DNA of 64,000 nucleotides from Rhodospirillaceae bacterium (GTDB lineage: Bacteria; Pseudomonadota; Alphaproteobacteria; MPNO01; UBA2964): the NCBI GenBank assembly GCA_002720855.1, contig PBIN01000015.1, positions 434,001 through 498,000 on the forward strand. Reading direction: 5' to 3'. How positions within the stretch are numbered: position 1 is the stretch's first letter; each line of letters opens with the position of its first letter. Made by a program: the position numbers and the translations under genes. The notes beneath the pieces were generated by a model that saw nothing but the letters and a program-made list of their open reading frames with translations, made no database searches and was not told the DNA's origin. Positions 16,910 to 25,584 of this stretch are shown here, piece after piece.

Positions 16910-18070
16910 ATGAGCGATGAAGAAAATTCGGAGATGGTCGCCACAAGCGATAGCTCAGCGCCACCTACGCAACACCTTCTCGAATATTCCGGTGAAGCTA
17001 AGGCGTTCGGTTGGCTAGTCTTTAAGAATACGCTCCTGACGATTATCACGCTCGGGTTCTATCGCTTCTGGGCCAAAACCCGCCTGCGCAAATATATTTG
17101 GGGCAACCAGTCTGTATTTGGCGAAAAGCTCGAATATACCGGCACTGGGAAAGAATTATTTTTAGGGTTTTTAGTTGTTTTAGCTGTGTTGGTGCCCTTA
17201 GCAATTATTTTCAACGTTGTTAGTTTTTACATACAAACAAAAGGCGGCGTCGCAGCGATTCTTATTTTCCAGTTGGCCTATGTAATTTTGTTCGTTTTTC
17301 TATATGGATACGCTGTATTGCGCGCTCGACGCTATTAACTTTCCAGAACTCAGTGGCGCGGCATCAGGTTCGCACAAGCCGGAGATCCAAAAAGGTACGG
17401 GTTTCAATTTTTAGGACTTGGTTTTCTAGCCATTATTACTTTTGGAATGGCTATTCCTTTTATGATGATTCGGCTCCATAAGTATCGCGTTGACAATACA
17501 TACCTTGGCCAAGAACGGTTCACTTTCGATGGAAAAGCAATAGATATATTTTGGCAATGGTTTCTATGCGGGGTGCTCGCTTATATTACTCTCGGATTAT
17601 CAGTCCTGTGGTTTATGGCATTTTTGATCCGCTATACAGTTTCCAAGACGAGATTTGGTCCTCTAACATTTTCACTACCGGTAAAATTCAGTGACTACGC
17701 AAAGATTTATGTCCCTTTCGCACTAGTTGCGATTGTTGCTTATTTGCTGTTTGCCATTTTGATATTTGCCACCGCATCTGGGCCTGTGTTTCAGGCGGCC
17801 GGCATAGATGTCGGAGATCTACCAGTTCCGAAAATTGATCCAATTATCGCTTACGTTACGTTTTTCCTTATCGGTATTCTCACTCCTACGATTACTGCAA
17901 TGATGATCACTCACCGTATTTTCAGCCTATTTGCAGACAAGTTGGAAACCGAAGGCGAAATCGATTTAGATGCTTTCGTGCAAAATGCGCAGGAGGTTTC
18001 GAAAAGAGGAGAAGGACTCGCAGATGCGCTCGATGTCGGAGGCGGCGCTGGTATAGAGGTCGGGTTGTAA
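16910..18070 (+). pseudogene. DUF898 (YjgN-type) membrane protein gene split by one in-frame TAA
   Basis: Residues 1-142 (16910-17335) and the stretch after 17338 are in the same reading frame and together form one complete DUF898 protein of about 385 residues; only a TAA at 17336-17338 interrupts it. Translation after the stop continues the family sequence at once (LSRTQWRGIRFAQAG), joining the RARRY end of the first half. The protein has several membrane helices and two GFYRFWAKTRLRKY-like repeats (second: RLHKYRVDNTYLG). A restart at ATG 17447 could give a 207-residue second half. No frameshift is needed. Either a young nonsense mutation, a sequencing error or recoding. The M48 peptidase follows 2 bases later. 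Confidence 0.8.
17336..17338 (+). other. In-frame TAA inside the DUF898 coding sequence
   Basis: The triplet TAA follows the codons for RARRY and precedes those for LSRTQWRGIRF, where family members carry a sense codon, often basic or aromatic. A single base change from AAA (Lys), CAA (Gln), TAT or TAC (Tyr) would restore the frame. There are no other stops over 385 codons. I see no nearby stem-loop or selenocysteine-type element that would argue for programmed readthrough. Confidence 0.85.
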
Positions 18071-18072
18071 TC

Positions 18073-19146
18073 TTGTCCGCGAACGGTTGGTATTACGATG
18101 GACAATCATCTGCTCGGAATGCAGTAACGGTTTCGCTCTTTCCGGACCGTATGGAAATTCGAGACATCGACGATTCTCAAATAATCCAGCGCTGGTCACT
18201 CGAACAGCTGTGGTGGGCACACCCGCCAGAACTAGGTGGCGCAGGACGCATAGCATTACAGGGCGATAATGCCGCTCGGTTGGAACTGGACGACCAAGAA
18301 ATCATCGCGGCAATTCGGCAAGCCTATCCTGCAATCGATAAAGCAGGAAAAGACAAAGGCGGGCGCCGCAGACTGGCCCTCGTTATTGCGGCCTCAGTCA
18401 CTTCAATCGGGGTTGCTGTTTTCCTCGCCGCAGCCATTTTACCCGGCCTGCTGGCTCCCTTCATTCCAGCGTCCGTTGAAAAATCAATGGGTGAAGCAGC
18501 GCTTAAACAGGTTATCGACTACGTTGACGCTAAACACTGTACGAAGGGAAACGCTCTTGATGCTTTGGAAAAGTTCCGCCTCAAATTGATATCTGCCACC
18601 GACCAGAATGAACCAATTCAAATAACCGTTCTAAACTCGAAGATGATCAACGCGCTTGCGGCACCAGGTGGTCAAATCGTCGTTTTTAAGGGGTTTATCG
18701 ACTTCGCCAAAAATTCCGAGGAGTTTGCAGCAGTTGTGGCACACGAGTTGGGCCATATCGTTCATCGTCACCCCACAAAGGGATTGATACGCCATATTGG
18801 CTTAACCGGAACACTAGATTTATTGTTGGCCGGCAGCAGCCAAGGCATTCTTGGTACGGCGTCTGGCCTGCTATTACGAACAGCCTATTCTCGCGACGCG
18901 GAACGCGAAGCTGACGACGCAGCGCTTGACATTCTGAAACAGGCTGGGATCAGGTCAACCGGGTTGGTTTCCACATTCAAAAGGTTCGATAAAGAGCTCC
19001 CGAAGATGCCGGAGGCCCTGAAACATTTCTCAACGCATCCGCTGAGCAAGGAACGGGCGGCGCGACTTTCGGCGCTCGTTTCCGATAAGGGCTCTCCCGC
19101 TATGTCAGCAGAGGACTGGCAGGCCATCAAAGAAATGGGCGATTAA
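18073..19146 (+). CDS. M48 family metallopeptidase with N-terminal membrane region
   Basis: A 357-residue protease. Residues 1-95 form a small globular domain (a strand-rich WYYDGQSS start common in M48 partners of DUF898), a membrane helix lies at about 98-123, and the peptidase domain follows with HELGH at about 224-228 and the glutamate ligand in SRDAEREADDAAL (about 275). It resembles BepA/YcaL/Oma1-type M48 proteases that act on envelope proteins. The start is TTG at 18073, two bases after the DUF898 stop, so the two genes are coupled and a premature stop upstream may lower its expression. No earlier ATG makes sense. Confidence 0.85.
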   Translation: MSANGWYYDGQSSARNAVTVSLFPDRMEIRDIDDSQIIQRWSLEQLWWAHPPELGGAGRIALQGDNAARLELDDQEIIAAIRQAYPAIDKAGKDKGGRRRLALVIAASVTSIGVAVFLAAAILPGLLAPFIPASVEKSMGEAALKQVIDYVDAKHCTKGNALDALEKFRLKLISATDQNEPIQITVLNSKMINALAAPGGQIVVFKGFIDFAKNSEEFAAVVAHELGHIVHRHPTKGLIRHIGLTGTLDLLLAGSSQGILGTASGLLLRTAYSRDAEREADDAALDILKQAGIRSTGLVSTFKRFDKELPKMPEALKHFSTHPLSKERAARLSALVSDKGSPAMSAEDWQAIKEMGD

Positions 19147-19178
19147 ACTAACGAAGGAAAACACAATCGGACGCCAAA

Positions 19179-19451
19179 CTAGGTTTCAGTGCCATTTGGG
19201 TTTTCATTCCCGGCTCTGTTTGGAATATTCGGCCAATCGACAAAGGCAAATACCCAGACTGCGACAAGGCTCACAATAGGCAAAGCGTTTAACAATCCCC
19301 ACCATGGTGAAAACCCTGCCCTTGGTAAAATGATCATCGCTGTCCAGATGGGAAGTATTATAGCTACGACAAGTCCGAAAATTATCCAGGTTAGGGGATC
19401 GGAAATCAGAAACAGTAGAAACCCGTAAATATACTGTTCGACTTCCGTCAT
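19179..19451 (-). CDS. Small two-to-three helix membrane protein
   Basis: A 90-residue hydrophobic protein with segments at about 8-20, 20-42 and 50-70, ending in a polar tail. It holds the pattern RAGFSPWWGLLNALP then FVDWPNIP. The same pattern, RTGKSPAWSILVFIP then FSNWPALP, is found in the gene just upstream, so the two are paralogues. Short bacterial proteins with this Gly-x-Ser-x-Trp-W...WP layout are known as hypothetical membrane proteins; function unknown. Its start overlaps the upstream stop by 4 bases. Confidence 0.6.
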   Translation of the reverse strand: MTEVEQYIYGFLLFLISDPLTWIIFGLVVAIILPIWTAMIILPRAGFSPWWGLLNALPIVSLVAVWVFAFVDWPNIPNRAGNENPNGTET

Positions 19452-19663
19452 GTTTCGGCGTTCCCGGCTGTTTCAGTCGGCAGAGCGGGCCAATTCGAAA
19501 ATGCGAGAATCAGGTAAATTATCGGAAACCCAAGTACCGGTATAAACACCAGGATTGACCAAGCTGGTGATTTGCCAGTGCGTGCAAAAACCCGCCAGGT
19601 AGGCAGCAGCATTACCAAACTGACCAAGGAGGAAAACAATAGTCGATATTCGACTTCGCCCAC
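19448..19663 (-). CDS. Small membrane protein, paralogue of the next gene
   Basis: A 71-residue protein with two hydrophobic segments (about 7-23 and 35-56) and the shared SPAWSILVFIP...SNWPALP pattern. Overlapping 4-base junction with its paralogue downstream shows they are co-translated, perhaps as two subunits of one small membrane complex. It begins 10 bases after the rlmN stop on the same strand. No function is known to me. Confidence 0.58.
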   Translation of the reverse strand: MGEVEYRLLFSSLVSLVMLLPTWRVFARTGKSPAWSILVFIPVLGFPIIYLILAFSNWPALPTETAGNAET

Positions 19664-19673
19664 TGTCGGGAAC

Positions 19674-20810
19674 CTACGCTGTCGTCCGTCGCTTTGCGCG
19701 TTCGCTGGCGGACTTCAACTGACCGCAAGCGGCCAGAATATCGCGACCCCGTGGTGTCCGGACCGGTGAAGAGTATCCGGCGTCATTTACAATTCTGGCA
19801 AACTTCTCAATGGCGGCATCGTCGGAGCATTCAAAGGGTGCACCGGGCCATGCATTAAAGGGAATTAAATTCACCTTAGCGGGAATTCCAGCGATTAATC
19901 TCACCAGCTCTCTGGCATCTAATTCTGAATCATTGACGCCTCTCAGCATCACATATTCAAATGTTATCCGGCGCGAATTACCGGCGGTGGGATATCTCCT
20001 ACAGGCATCCAGGAGATCCTTTATCGGAAATTTCTGATTGATGGGTACGATTTCATCACGCAAATCGTCTCGTACCGCGTGAAGCGATACCGCAAGGTTG
20101 ACACCGAGCTCTTCGCCACAACGTTCTATATTAGGAACGTAGCCCGCCGTTGAAAGCGTGATCCGCCGTTTGGAGATCGAAATCCCCTCTTGATCCATAA
20201 TTATCGTGATCGCTTTAGAGACATTGTCAAAATTGAGCAGGGGTTCGCCCATTCCCATCATGACTATGTTCGACAGTTGCCGACTGCCGCGAGGGCTCGG
20301 CCATTCGCCGTAGGTATCACGCGCTACCAGCATTTGCCCAACGATGTCCGCTGCGCTTAAATTTCGAACCAGCGGCTGCGTACCGGTATGACAGAACTTA
20401 CAGCTTAAAGCGCAGCCAACCTGCGATGAGATACACAGCGCACCACGATCTGTTTCGGGAATGTAAACAGTTTCGACTTCGCCGCCACCTGCCACACCGA
20501 GCAGCCACTTACGGGTTTTGTCCTGAGATAGCTGTTCTTCGACAATATCCGGCCTGCCAATCACACAAATTTTCGCCAGCTCCGCCCGCACGGATTTGGA
20601 AAGAGTGGTCATCTCATCAAAAGATTTGGCGCCACGATGATAGATCCAGTGCCAGATCTGACCGGCACGAAACTTGGGCAACCCAAAACCCGTAACGGTT
20701 TCGATAAGCTCTTCACGGCTAAGACCGACAAGATTTACCATTTCTGACGGCTTCTTGCCTTCTGTCTGAAGAGGTCTTTCCTGAACTATGGTGTCCTGAG
20801 TGTCCGACAT
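19674..20810 (-). CDS. rlmN: Dual-specificity 23S rRNA (A2503)/tRNA (A37) C2-methyltransferase RlmN
   Basis: A 378-residue radical-SAM enzyme that methylates C2 of A2503 in 23S rRNA and A37 in some tRNAs. The radical-SAM cluster motif is CALSCKFC (about residues 130-137), followed by the SAM-binding [11 protein letters not shown] and the late GVNDS-PFN region. The methylatable second cysteine lies near the C-terminus (AACGQLKS). N-terminal helical domain includes [14 protein letters not shown]. Normal length. It is followed by the two small membrane genes and may share their transcript. Confidence 0.95.
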   Translation of the reverse strand: MSDTQDTIVQERPLQTEGKKPSEMVNLVGLSREELIETVTGFGLPKFRAGQIWHWIYHRGAKSFDEMTTLSKSVRAELAKICVIGRPDIVEEQLSQDKTRKWLLGVAGGGEVETVYIPETDRGALCISSQVGCALSCKFCHTGTQPLVRNLSAADIVGQMLVARDTYGEWPSPRGSRQLSNIVMMGMGEPLLNFDNVSKAITIIMDQEGISISKRRITLSTAGYVPNIERCGEELGVNLAVSLHAVRDDLRDEIVPINQKFPIKDLLDACRRYPTAGNSRRITFEYVMLRGVNDSELDARELVRLIAGIPAKVNLIPFNAWPGAPFECSDDAAIEKFARIVNDAGYSSPVRTPRGRDILAACGQLKSASERAKRRTTA

Positions 20811-20853
20811 TAGGCCACTTTATAGAGCGCCAACGTGTCTGCGTGAATAATCT

Positions 20854-22200
20854 TTATTCGGCAGCAGCGGGTTTTGGGTCCGTACCTTCTCCGGGCGGTG
20901 CTGCACCGGGCATGAATTTGAGATACAGAACCGCGATAAAAACAATACCCACACATGGCAGAAGCAAGGCACATACCGTCGTCCACCCGACAGTGTTTTG
21001 TAGCAATCCCGCTGAAAACGAGAAAGCGGCCACTGATTGGAAGACAAGAAAATCATTCATACCCTGCGCCTTAGCTTTTTCTTCGGGCCGGTACATTTGC
21101 GTTAACAAATGTGTTCCACCGACAAATAGAAAATTCCAGCCACAGCCGACACACACATTGGCAAACCAGAAATGTTCGATTGTCCCGCCAGAAAACCCGA
21201 TCAAAGCTGCACTACTAGAGAGTACGAGGCCGGCCAGCAAAACATTCAAAACACCATACCGGCGGATTAATGAGCCGGTGAAAAAGGACGGCGCAAACAT
21301 GCCAAACATGTGCCACTGCGCGATAAAAGCTGAGTCTTCAAATGTGTGGCCAAACTCCTTGACCATCGCAAGCGGCGTCGCCGCCATCATCAGCACCATC
21401 ACGCCCCAGCCAATAACCGCACAAAGCACAGCGACGATATAGCCGGGTTGTCGAACGATCTCGCCCATTGGACGGCCCGAATTCTCGAATTTTTGTTCCG
21501 ATTGCTGCGGAAACCCAACCAGTGAAACAACAAAAATCAGAATGATCGGAATAAAGGCGAGGACAATAAAGGTGCTGGCAAATTGATAGGGCGGTTCTTG
21601 TCCGGGTACCGTCGTTGCAGCTGCTGCAATTCCCGGTCCACAAATTAGTTCTATGGCTTTTGCGAATGTCTCATTGCCAAGCCACGGGCCGGCAACGTCA
21701 TGCGTCCATTTGGAAATCTCCGGCCCTACAAACGCAGCAAGCACACCGCCCCCGACGACCAATGAAATTGCGACACTGCGCCATTTATCGTCGGCCACAT
21801 CCGCCGCTGCAAAACGATAGGTCTGACCGGAAATCGTAAAGGCACCAAAAAATATAATGGCCACCAGATAAAGCTCAAACGAGCCCTGAAAAATAGCAAT
21901 TGCGGCGACAAGGGCGCCAACTGACCCCATCAAGGCACCAAAGATAAAGCCGGTCCGACGCCCGAACCGGCGCATCATCATTGCCAACGGAATTGCAAAT
22001 GCTGCCGTCGCCTCCCATTGCAGTGCCTGCGGCAACGTTGCCAACGATTTGTTAGATGCCAATGCAAGACCAACAAGCGCTGACACCGACAAAACAACAC
22101 CCGTCGAGCTATTAAACAACGCCTGGCACATAGCCAGCAGCGCAACATTTTTTTTCATTCCGGGTTTTTCCGAACCGGCGCTTTCGGGAGAATCGGGCAT
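20854..22200 (-). CDS. MFS transporter
   Basis: A 448-residue membrane protein with about twelve helices and the MFS loop RRFGRRTGFIFG between helices 2 and 3 (about residue 78-90). The central cytoplasmic loop is moderate (about 225-250) and both ends are polar. The substrate cannot be inferred. It starts 43 bases after... and reads toward rlmN on the same strand, separated by 43 bases; the SDR gene ends 51 bases upstream, so these may be one transcript. Start ATG at 22200. Confidence 0.85.
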   Translation of the reverse strand: MPDSPESAGSEKPGMKKNVALLAMCQALFNSSTGVVLSVSALVGLALASNKSLATLPQALQWEATAAFAIPLAMMMRRFGRRTGFIFGALMGSVGALVAAIAIFQGSFELYLVAIIFFGAFTISGQTYRFAAADVADDKWRSVAISLVVGGGVLAAFVGPEISKWTHDVAGPWLGNETFAKAIELICGPGIAAAATTVPGQEPPYQFASTFIVLAFIPIILIFVVSLVGFPQQSEQKFENSGRPMGEIVRQPGYIVAVLCAVIGWGVMVLMMAATPLAMVKEFGHTFEDSAFIAQWHMFGMFAPSFFTGSLIRRYGVLNVLLAGLVLSSSAALIGFSGGTIEHFWFANVCVGCGWNFLFVGGTHLLTQMYRPEEKAKAQGMNDFLVFQSVAAFSFSAGLLQNTVGWTTVCALLLPCVGIVFIAVLYLKFMPGAAPPGEGTDPKPAAAE

Positions 22201-22251
22201 CAGGGCTCCAAAGAGACGATACGCAGAAAGAACCGTATCCGTTCAGCTATT

Positions 22252-23037
22252 TTAGTGCATATACATCCCGCCATCTACGTTGACGGTTTGCCCCGTGATG
22301 AACCCCGCAGCACCACTTAGCAAAAAGATTACTGCGCCCACGAGATCATCAGGTGTCTGAGGCCGTTTGAAACATTTTCCGTCGTCTTTCCCGCCCATAT
22401 AGTTGGACGAGGAAGATGCAAGCTGCGTTTCACTCAACGTAAAGCCCGGCGTGATGGCATTTACACTAATTTTATCATCGCCGACTTCACGGGCCAGCGC
22501 ACGAGTAAGACCAACTACGCCCGCCTTCGAAGTTGTATAATCCAACCGGTTCGGATTGCCCTCCCAAATGCGCCCAGAAGAAATATTGATGATGCTGCCA
22601 CCGCCTCGTTTTTGCATGGCAGGGTAGACCGCTCGGCAACACAGAAATATTCCCTTCAGATTAACCGCCATGACCGAGTCCCAACGTTCTGCGGAAATGT
22701 CAAACCAATCCCCACGCGGCAAAACACTCATCAAAGATGCATTATTGACCAGACCATCTATGCCACCGAATTCGGCAGAAGCTGCATCCGCCATCGCCTG
22801 GGTGGCGGCTTCATCGGAAACATCCGTTGGCACCGAAATCGCCTGACCACCAGAATCGCGAATCTCGGCGGCAACCTCGTTTGACTCATCTGCCGCAATA
22901 TCGGCCAAGACGACTTTCGCCCCGCCCTCCGCCAAACGCTGGCTATAAACTTTACCAATACCGGTGCCGCCACCCGTAACGATGACGACCTTATCTTTCA
23001 CGCTATACGCGTTGTTGACGTCGAACGATCCGTCCAT
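22252..23037 (-). CDS. SDR family NAD(P)-dependent oxidoreductase
   Basis: A 261-residue classical short-chain dehydrogenase. Cofactor motif TGGGTGIGK (about 21-29), NNAS (about 99-102), catalytic serine in NISSG (about 152) and YTTSK (about 166-170, with catalytic Tyr and Lys). C-terminal GQTVNVDGG is the usual SDR end. It oxidises a secondary alcohol or reduces a ketone on an unknown substrate. The ATG has an excellent GGGAGAAG site. The gene reads into the MFS transporter, which may carry its substrate or product. Confidence 0.9.
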   Translation of the reverse strand: MDGSFDVNNAYSVKDKVVIVTGGGTGIGKVYSQRLAEGGAKVVLADIAADESNEVAAEIRDSGGQAISVPTDVSDEAATQAMADAASAEFGGIDGLVNNASLMSVLPRGDWFDISAERWDSVMAVNLKGIFLCCRAVYPAMQKRGGGSIINISSGRIWEGNPNRLDYTTSKAGVVGLTRALAREVGDDKISVNAITPGFTLSETQLASSSSNYMGGKDDGKCFKRPQTPDDLVGAVIFLLSGAAGFITGQTVNVDGGMYMH

Positions 23038-23125
23038 CTTCTTCTCCCTATCTTTGGGTGTATCGATTATGTCCCGACCTAGCGCGTTCGGCGCATTCGC
23101 GCAATGGAAGTGGATAAGAAATTCG

Positions 23126-23674
23126 CTATTTATTGCCGCAGGCGCGGGTTATCGCCTTGTGCGCGGCTGTAAATCCGGAAAGCGAATAGCGGTCGCTGGT
23201 CAATGTGCCCCGGCCAGAGGTTCCTGAGACTATCATCGTTTTTCCTGCACGCATTGCCGCCACGAGCGCCTTGTCGCCGGCAGCGTCTCGGGCCCAAGCT
23301 GTTCCGCCGTCAGTAAACATCGAAAAATTCTTGCCATCGATTTTGACAGTGACCTCACTACCCTTTTTGTAACTATAGCCAGCCGTTATCGAAACTTCAT
23401 TGCGCGCGCGGTCAGCGACACGATGAGTGACCTGTAAATAGGTTGCACCACGGCGCTTGTATTTGCCGGAGGACTTTTTTGGTTCACCGTGAAGGTAGCA
23501 AATTCTCTTTTTCTTCTTACCGGTCACGTGGACAGACCATTCCTTGAAAACCTCGTCAGACTTCACACCGGCTGCATGAGCTGGACCTAAGAGAAGGTCG
23601 CTGGTGGTTGCCACCGCGGTGAGACCGCAAAGAAGTGAAGAAAACGTCACACGCATTTTACCCAGTCTCCGCAT
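23126..23674 (-). CDS. Invasion-associated locus B (IalB) family protein
   Basis: A 182-residue predicted secreted protein with a signal peptide (hydrophobic about 9-30, ending GPAHAAG, cleavage after AHA). The mature part has the IalB (PF06776) layout: FKEWSVHVTGKKKKRICYLHGEPKK, then the beta strands ending GTLTSDRYSLSGFTAAHKAI and a final cysteine (RACGNK), so the two cysteines may form a disulphide. The family is widespread in Alphaproteobacteria, including non-pathogens; the molecular role is unclear. Start ATG at 23674 has GAGGG about 10 bases upstream. Gene overlaps nothing; 15 bases separate it from the methyltransferase upstream. Confidence 0.83.
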   Translation of the reverse strand: MRRLGKMRVTFSSLLCGLTAVATTSDLLLGPAHAAGVKSDEVFKEWSVHVTGKKKKRICYLHGEPKKSSGKYKRRGATYLQVTHRVADRARNEVSITAGYSYKKGSEVTVKIDGKNFSMFTDGGTAWARDAAGDKALVAAMRAGKTMIVSGTSGRGTLTSDRYSLSGFTAAHKAITRACGNK

Positions 23675-23689
23675 ATTTCGATAATTCCC

Positions 23690-24253
23690 TCATGTTTCAT
23701 TTCGGTTCGCTTGTTTTTGACGCCGCCGTTCCTTCTTCTTCCAAATCGGTTCACCGAATTCATTTTCAGGTACAGGTTCAATGGGCCCGCCGGGTACAAT
23801 CGGCCGGCCGCCAAAACGACCCAATGTCGTGAGACGGTCATACATAACAATAGCGCCAGCGGTTGCAAGATTCAGCGAAAATTGCGTCGGAATTTTGACA
23901 ACGTGATCACAACATTCAATAAGTTTTGGTGACAGGCTGCCGCGTTCCATGCCGAGTACATAAGCAGCCGTTCGGGGATGGCGAAAACTTGGAAGCTCAA
24001 CGGCATCTTCGGTCAACTCGATACCAACCAGCGAGCACTGATCCGGCAGCCTCATCGACTCAACATTCTCAAACCTGTAAAACGGTACCTGTCCTGTCAT
24101 GTCCGAGGTATCGGATTTGAGAAGGTTTGGATTGAAATTTGCATCGATAGTGAAAACAAACCCAGCACCAAATCCATGTGCCGTCCGGAACAAATTTCCC
24201 GCATTCATCGGTTTCGAGACACCTTCGACACCGATACCGAAATATCCACGCAT
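23690..24253 (-). CDS. SpoU/TrmH family RNA methyltransferase
   Basis: A 187-residue SPOUT-fold enzyme of the SpoU class that methylates a ribose 2'-OH in rRNA or tRNA. Motif 1 PMNAGNLFRTAHGFGAG (about 16-32), motif 2 YVLGMERGSLSP (about 107-118) and motif 3 FSLNLATAGAIVMYDRL (about 137-153) are all visible, including the knot-forming residues. The target nucleotide is uncertain. The C-terminal 25 residues are Lys/Arg-rich. It probably shares a transcript with the IalB gene, and it is divergent from the SAM methyltransferase. Confidence 0.87.
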   Translation of the reverse strand: MRGYFGIGVEGVSKPMNAGNLFRTAHGFGAGFVFTIDANFNPNLLKSDTSDMTGQVPFYRFENVESMRLPDQCSLVGIELTEDAVELPSFRHPRTAAYVLGMERGSLSPKLIECCDHVVKIPTQFSLNLATAGAIVMYDRLTTLGRFGGRPIVPGGPIEPVPENEFGEPIWKKKERRRQKQANRNET

Positions 24254-24326
24254 TTTGAAACAACCTTTCAGTTTATAACTATCGGAAGCCCGACCAGTCA
24301 GCGCAACCCCTCTCTCAGGAATTCAC

Positions 24327-25580
24327 ATGGCAGATACCGACGGCGTTGAGACGCTAAACCAACAATACGAGACTTATCCCTATCCGCCCCGTGATCCTGC
24401 GGACGAAGCAAATCGCCTAGTAACCGGATCGCCGAGCCAACTTGCTGAACTAAACCATTATGTCTTTGCGGGCCGGCGCGACTTCTCGAAACCTTTTCGG
24501 GCACTTGTTGCAGGTGGTGGCACTGGGGATGCTGCGATCATGCTGGCGCAGCAGCTCGCGGACACAGGCGGACCCGGAAACGTAGTTTATCTTGATCTTT
24601 CCAGCGCATCGCGGGCAATAGCTGAAGCGCGCGCTGAAGCGCGCGGATTATCGAATATTTCTTTCTACTCAGGTTCACTCCTGGATATCTCTTCGATCGC
24701 CCCTGGGCCATATGACTACATTGATTGTTGCGGAGTTCTCCATCATCTGTCTAATCCGTCCGCAGGGCTAAAGTCGCTATGCGACGTGTTGTCAGACGAT
24801 GGCGGTATGGGCGTAATGGTCTATGCTCCGCTCGGAAGAAACGGCGTTTATCACGTTCAGGAAATGCTCCGTTCGTTCGATCTTTCCGACAGTAATCCCG
24901 TCGATCAGGTCGCGTTCGCGCGCAAACTTCTTGAAAACCTTCCATCAACAAACTGGCTCAAACGAAACTCGCTAGTCGGTGATCATCTCAATGAAGGCGA
25001 CGCTGGATTGTATGATCTATTATTACATAGTCAGGATCGTGCCTATTCAGTATCGGAGCTCAATACCTTTATCGGTGAGGCAGATATGCGGATCACGACA
25101 TTTATTGCGCCATTTGCTTACGACCCCTCTCACCATGTCGAAGACGAAGAATTGGCGTCGAAGTTTGAGACGATGTCATGGATTGAGCGTTGCGCTTTTA
25201 CGGAATTGCTGACGGGCAGTCTCAAAACACATATTGCCTACCTTGTTAAATCAAAACGCGGCGACAAATCGGTTGCTACTGTTGACGACACCGACCTCGC
25301 TCCAATACTTGTTGGACTGGAACCAAAAAGCGCTGCCAACGCGCTTCGAGATAAGGGCCAGTTAAATGCTGAGTTGGAAGGTCTTCGATACAGCTTTCCG
25401 ATAACGCACGATGAATGCGCAGTTCTCGAATTGTTTGATGGTCACAGGACACAGAAAGATATCTGCGCGGCGCTCTCGGTGTTGCGAACGGACTTCTCGG
25501 AGAAATCAGCAACCCAATCCTTCCGAAAGCTGTTTAAAGTTCTAAACGGCCTTAATCTGTCGTTCCTTCGGAAACCTTAG
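24327..25580 (+). CDS. Class I SAM-dependent methyltransferase with extra C-terminal domain
   Basis: A 417-residue protein. The Rossmann methyltransferase domain covers about residues 55-215, with motif I LVAGGGTGDAA and a CCGVLHHL post-motif typical of family members. The start has YETYPYPPRDP. The second half (about 250-417) is helical and ends in a winged-helix/PqqD-like stretch (ITHDECAVLELFDGHRTQKDICAALS), probably for substrate or regulatory binding. Related genes are known as regulatory-domain methyltransferases with untested substrates. Start ATG at 24327 has a CAGGAA site. It stands alone on the plus strand, ending 4 bases from the convergent kinase. Confidence 0.8.
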   Translation: MADTDGVETLNQQYETYPYPPRDPADEANRLVTGSPSQLAELNHYVFAGRRDFSKPFRALVAGGGTGDAAIMLAQQLADTGGPGNVVYLDLSSASRAIAEARAEARGLSNISFYSGSLLDISSIAPGPYDYIDCCGVLHHLSNPSAGLKSLCDVLSDDGGMGVMVYAPLGRNGVYHVQEMLRSFDLSDSNPVDQVAFARKLLENLPSTNWLKRNSLVGDHLNEGDAGLYDLLLHSQDRAYSVSELNTFIGEADMRITTFIAPFAYDPSHHVEDEELASKFETMSWIERCAFTELLTGSLKTHIAYLVKSKRGDKSVATVDDTDLAPILVGLEPKSAANALRDKGQLNAELEGLRYSFPITHDECAVLELFDGHRTQKDICAALSVLRTDFSEKSATQSFRKLFKVLNGLNLSFLRKP

Positions 25581-25584
25581 CCAA

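Noticed and set aside
17339-17446. A frameshift as cause of the DUF898 split
   Set aside because: The 36 codons between the TAA and the second ATG are in the same frame and continue the family sequence, so only a nonsense codon is involved.
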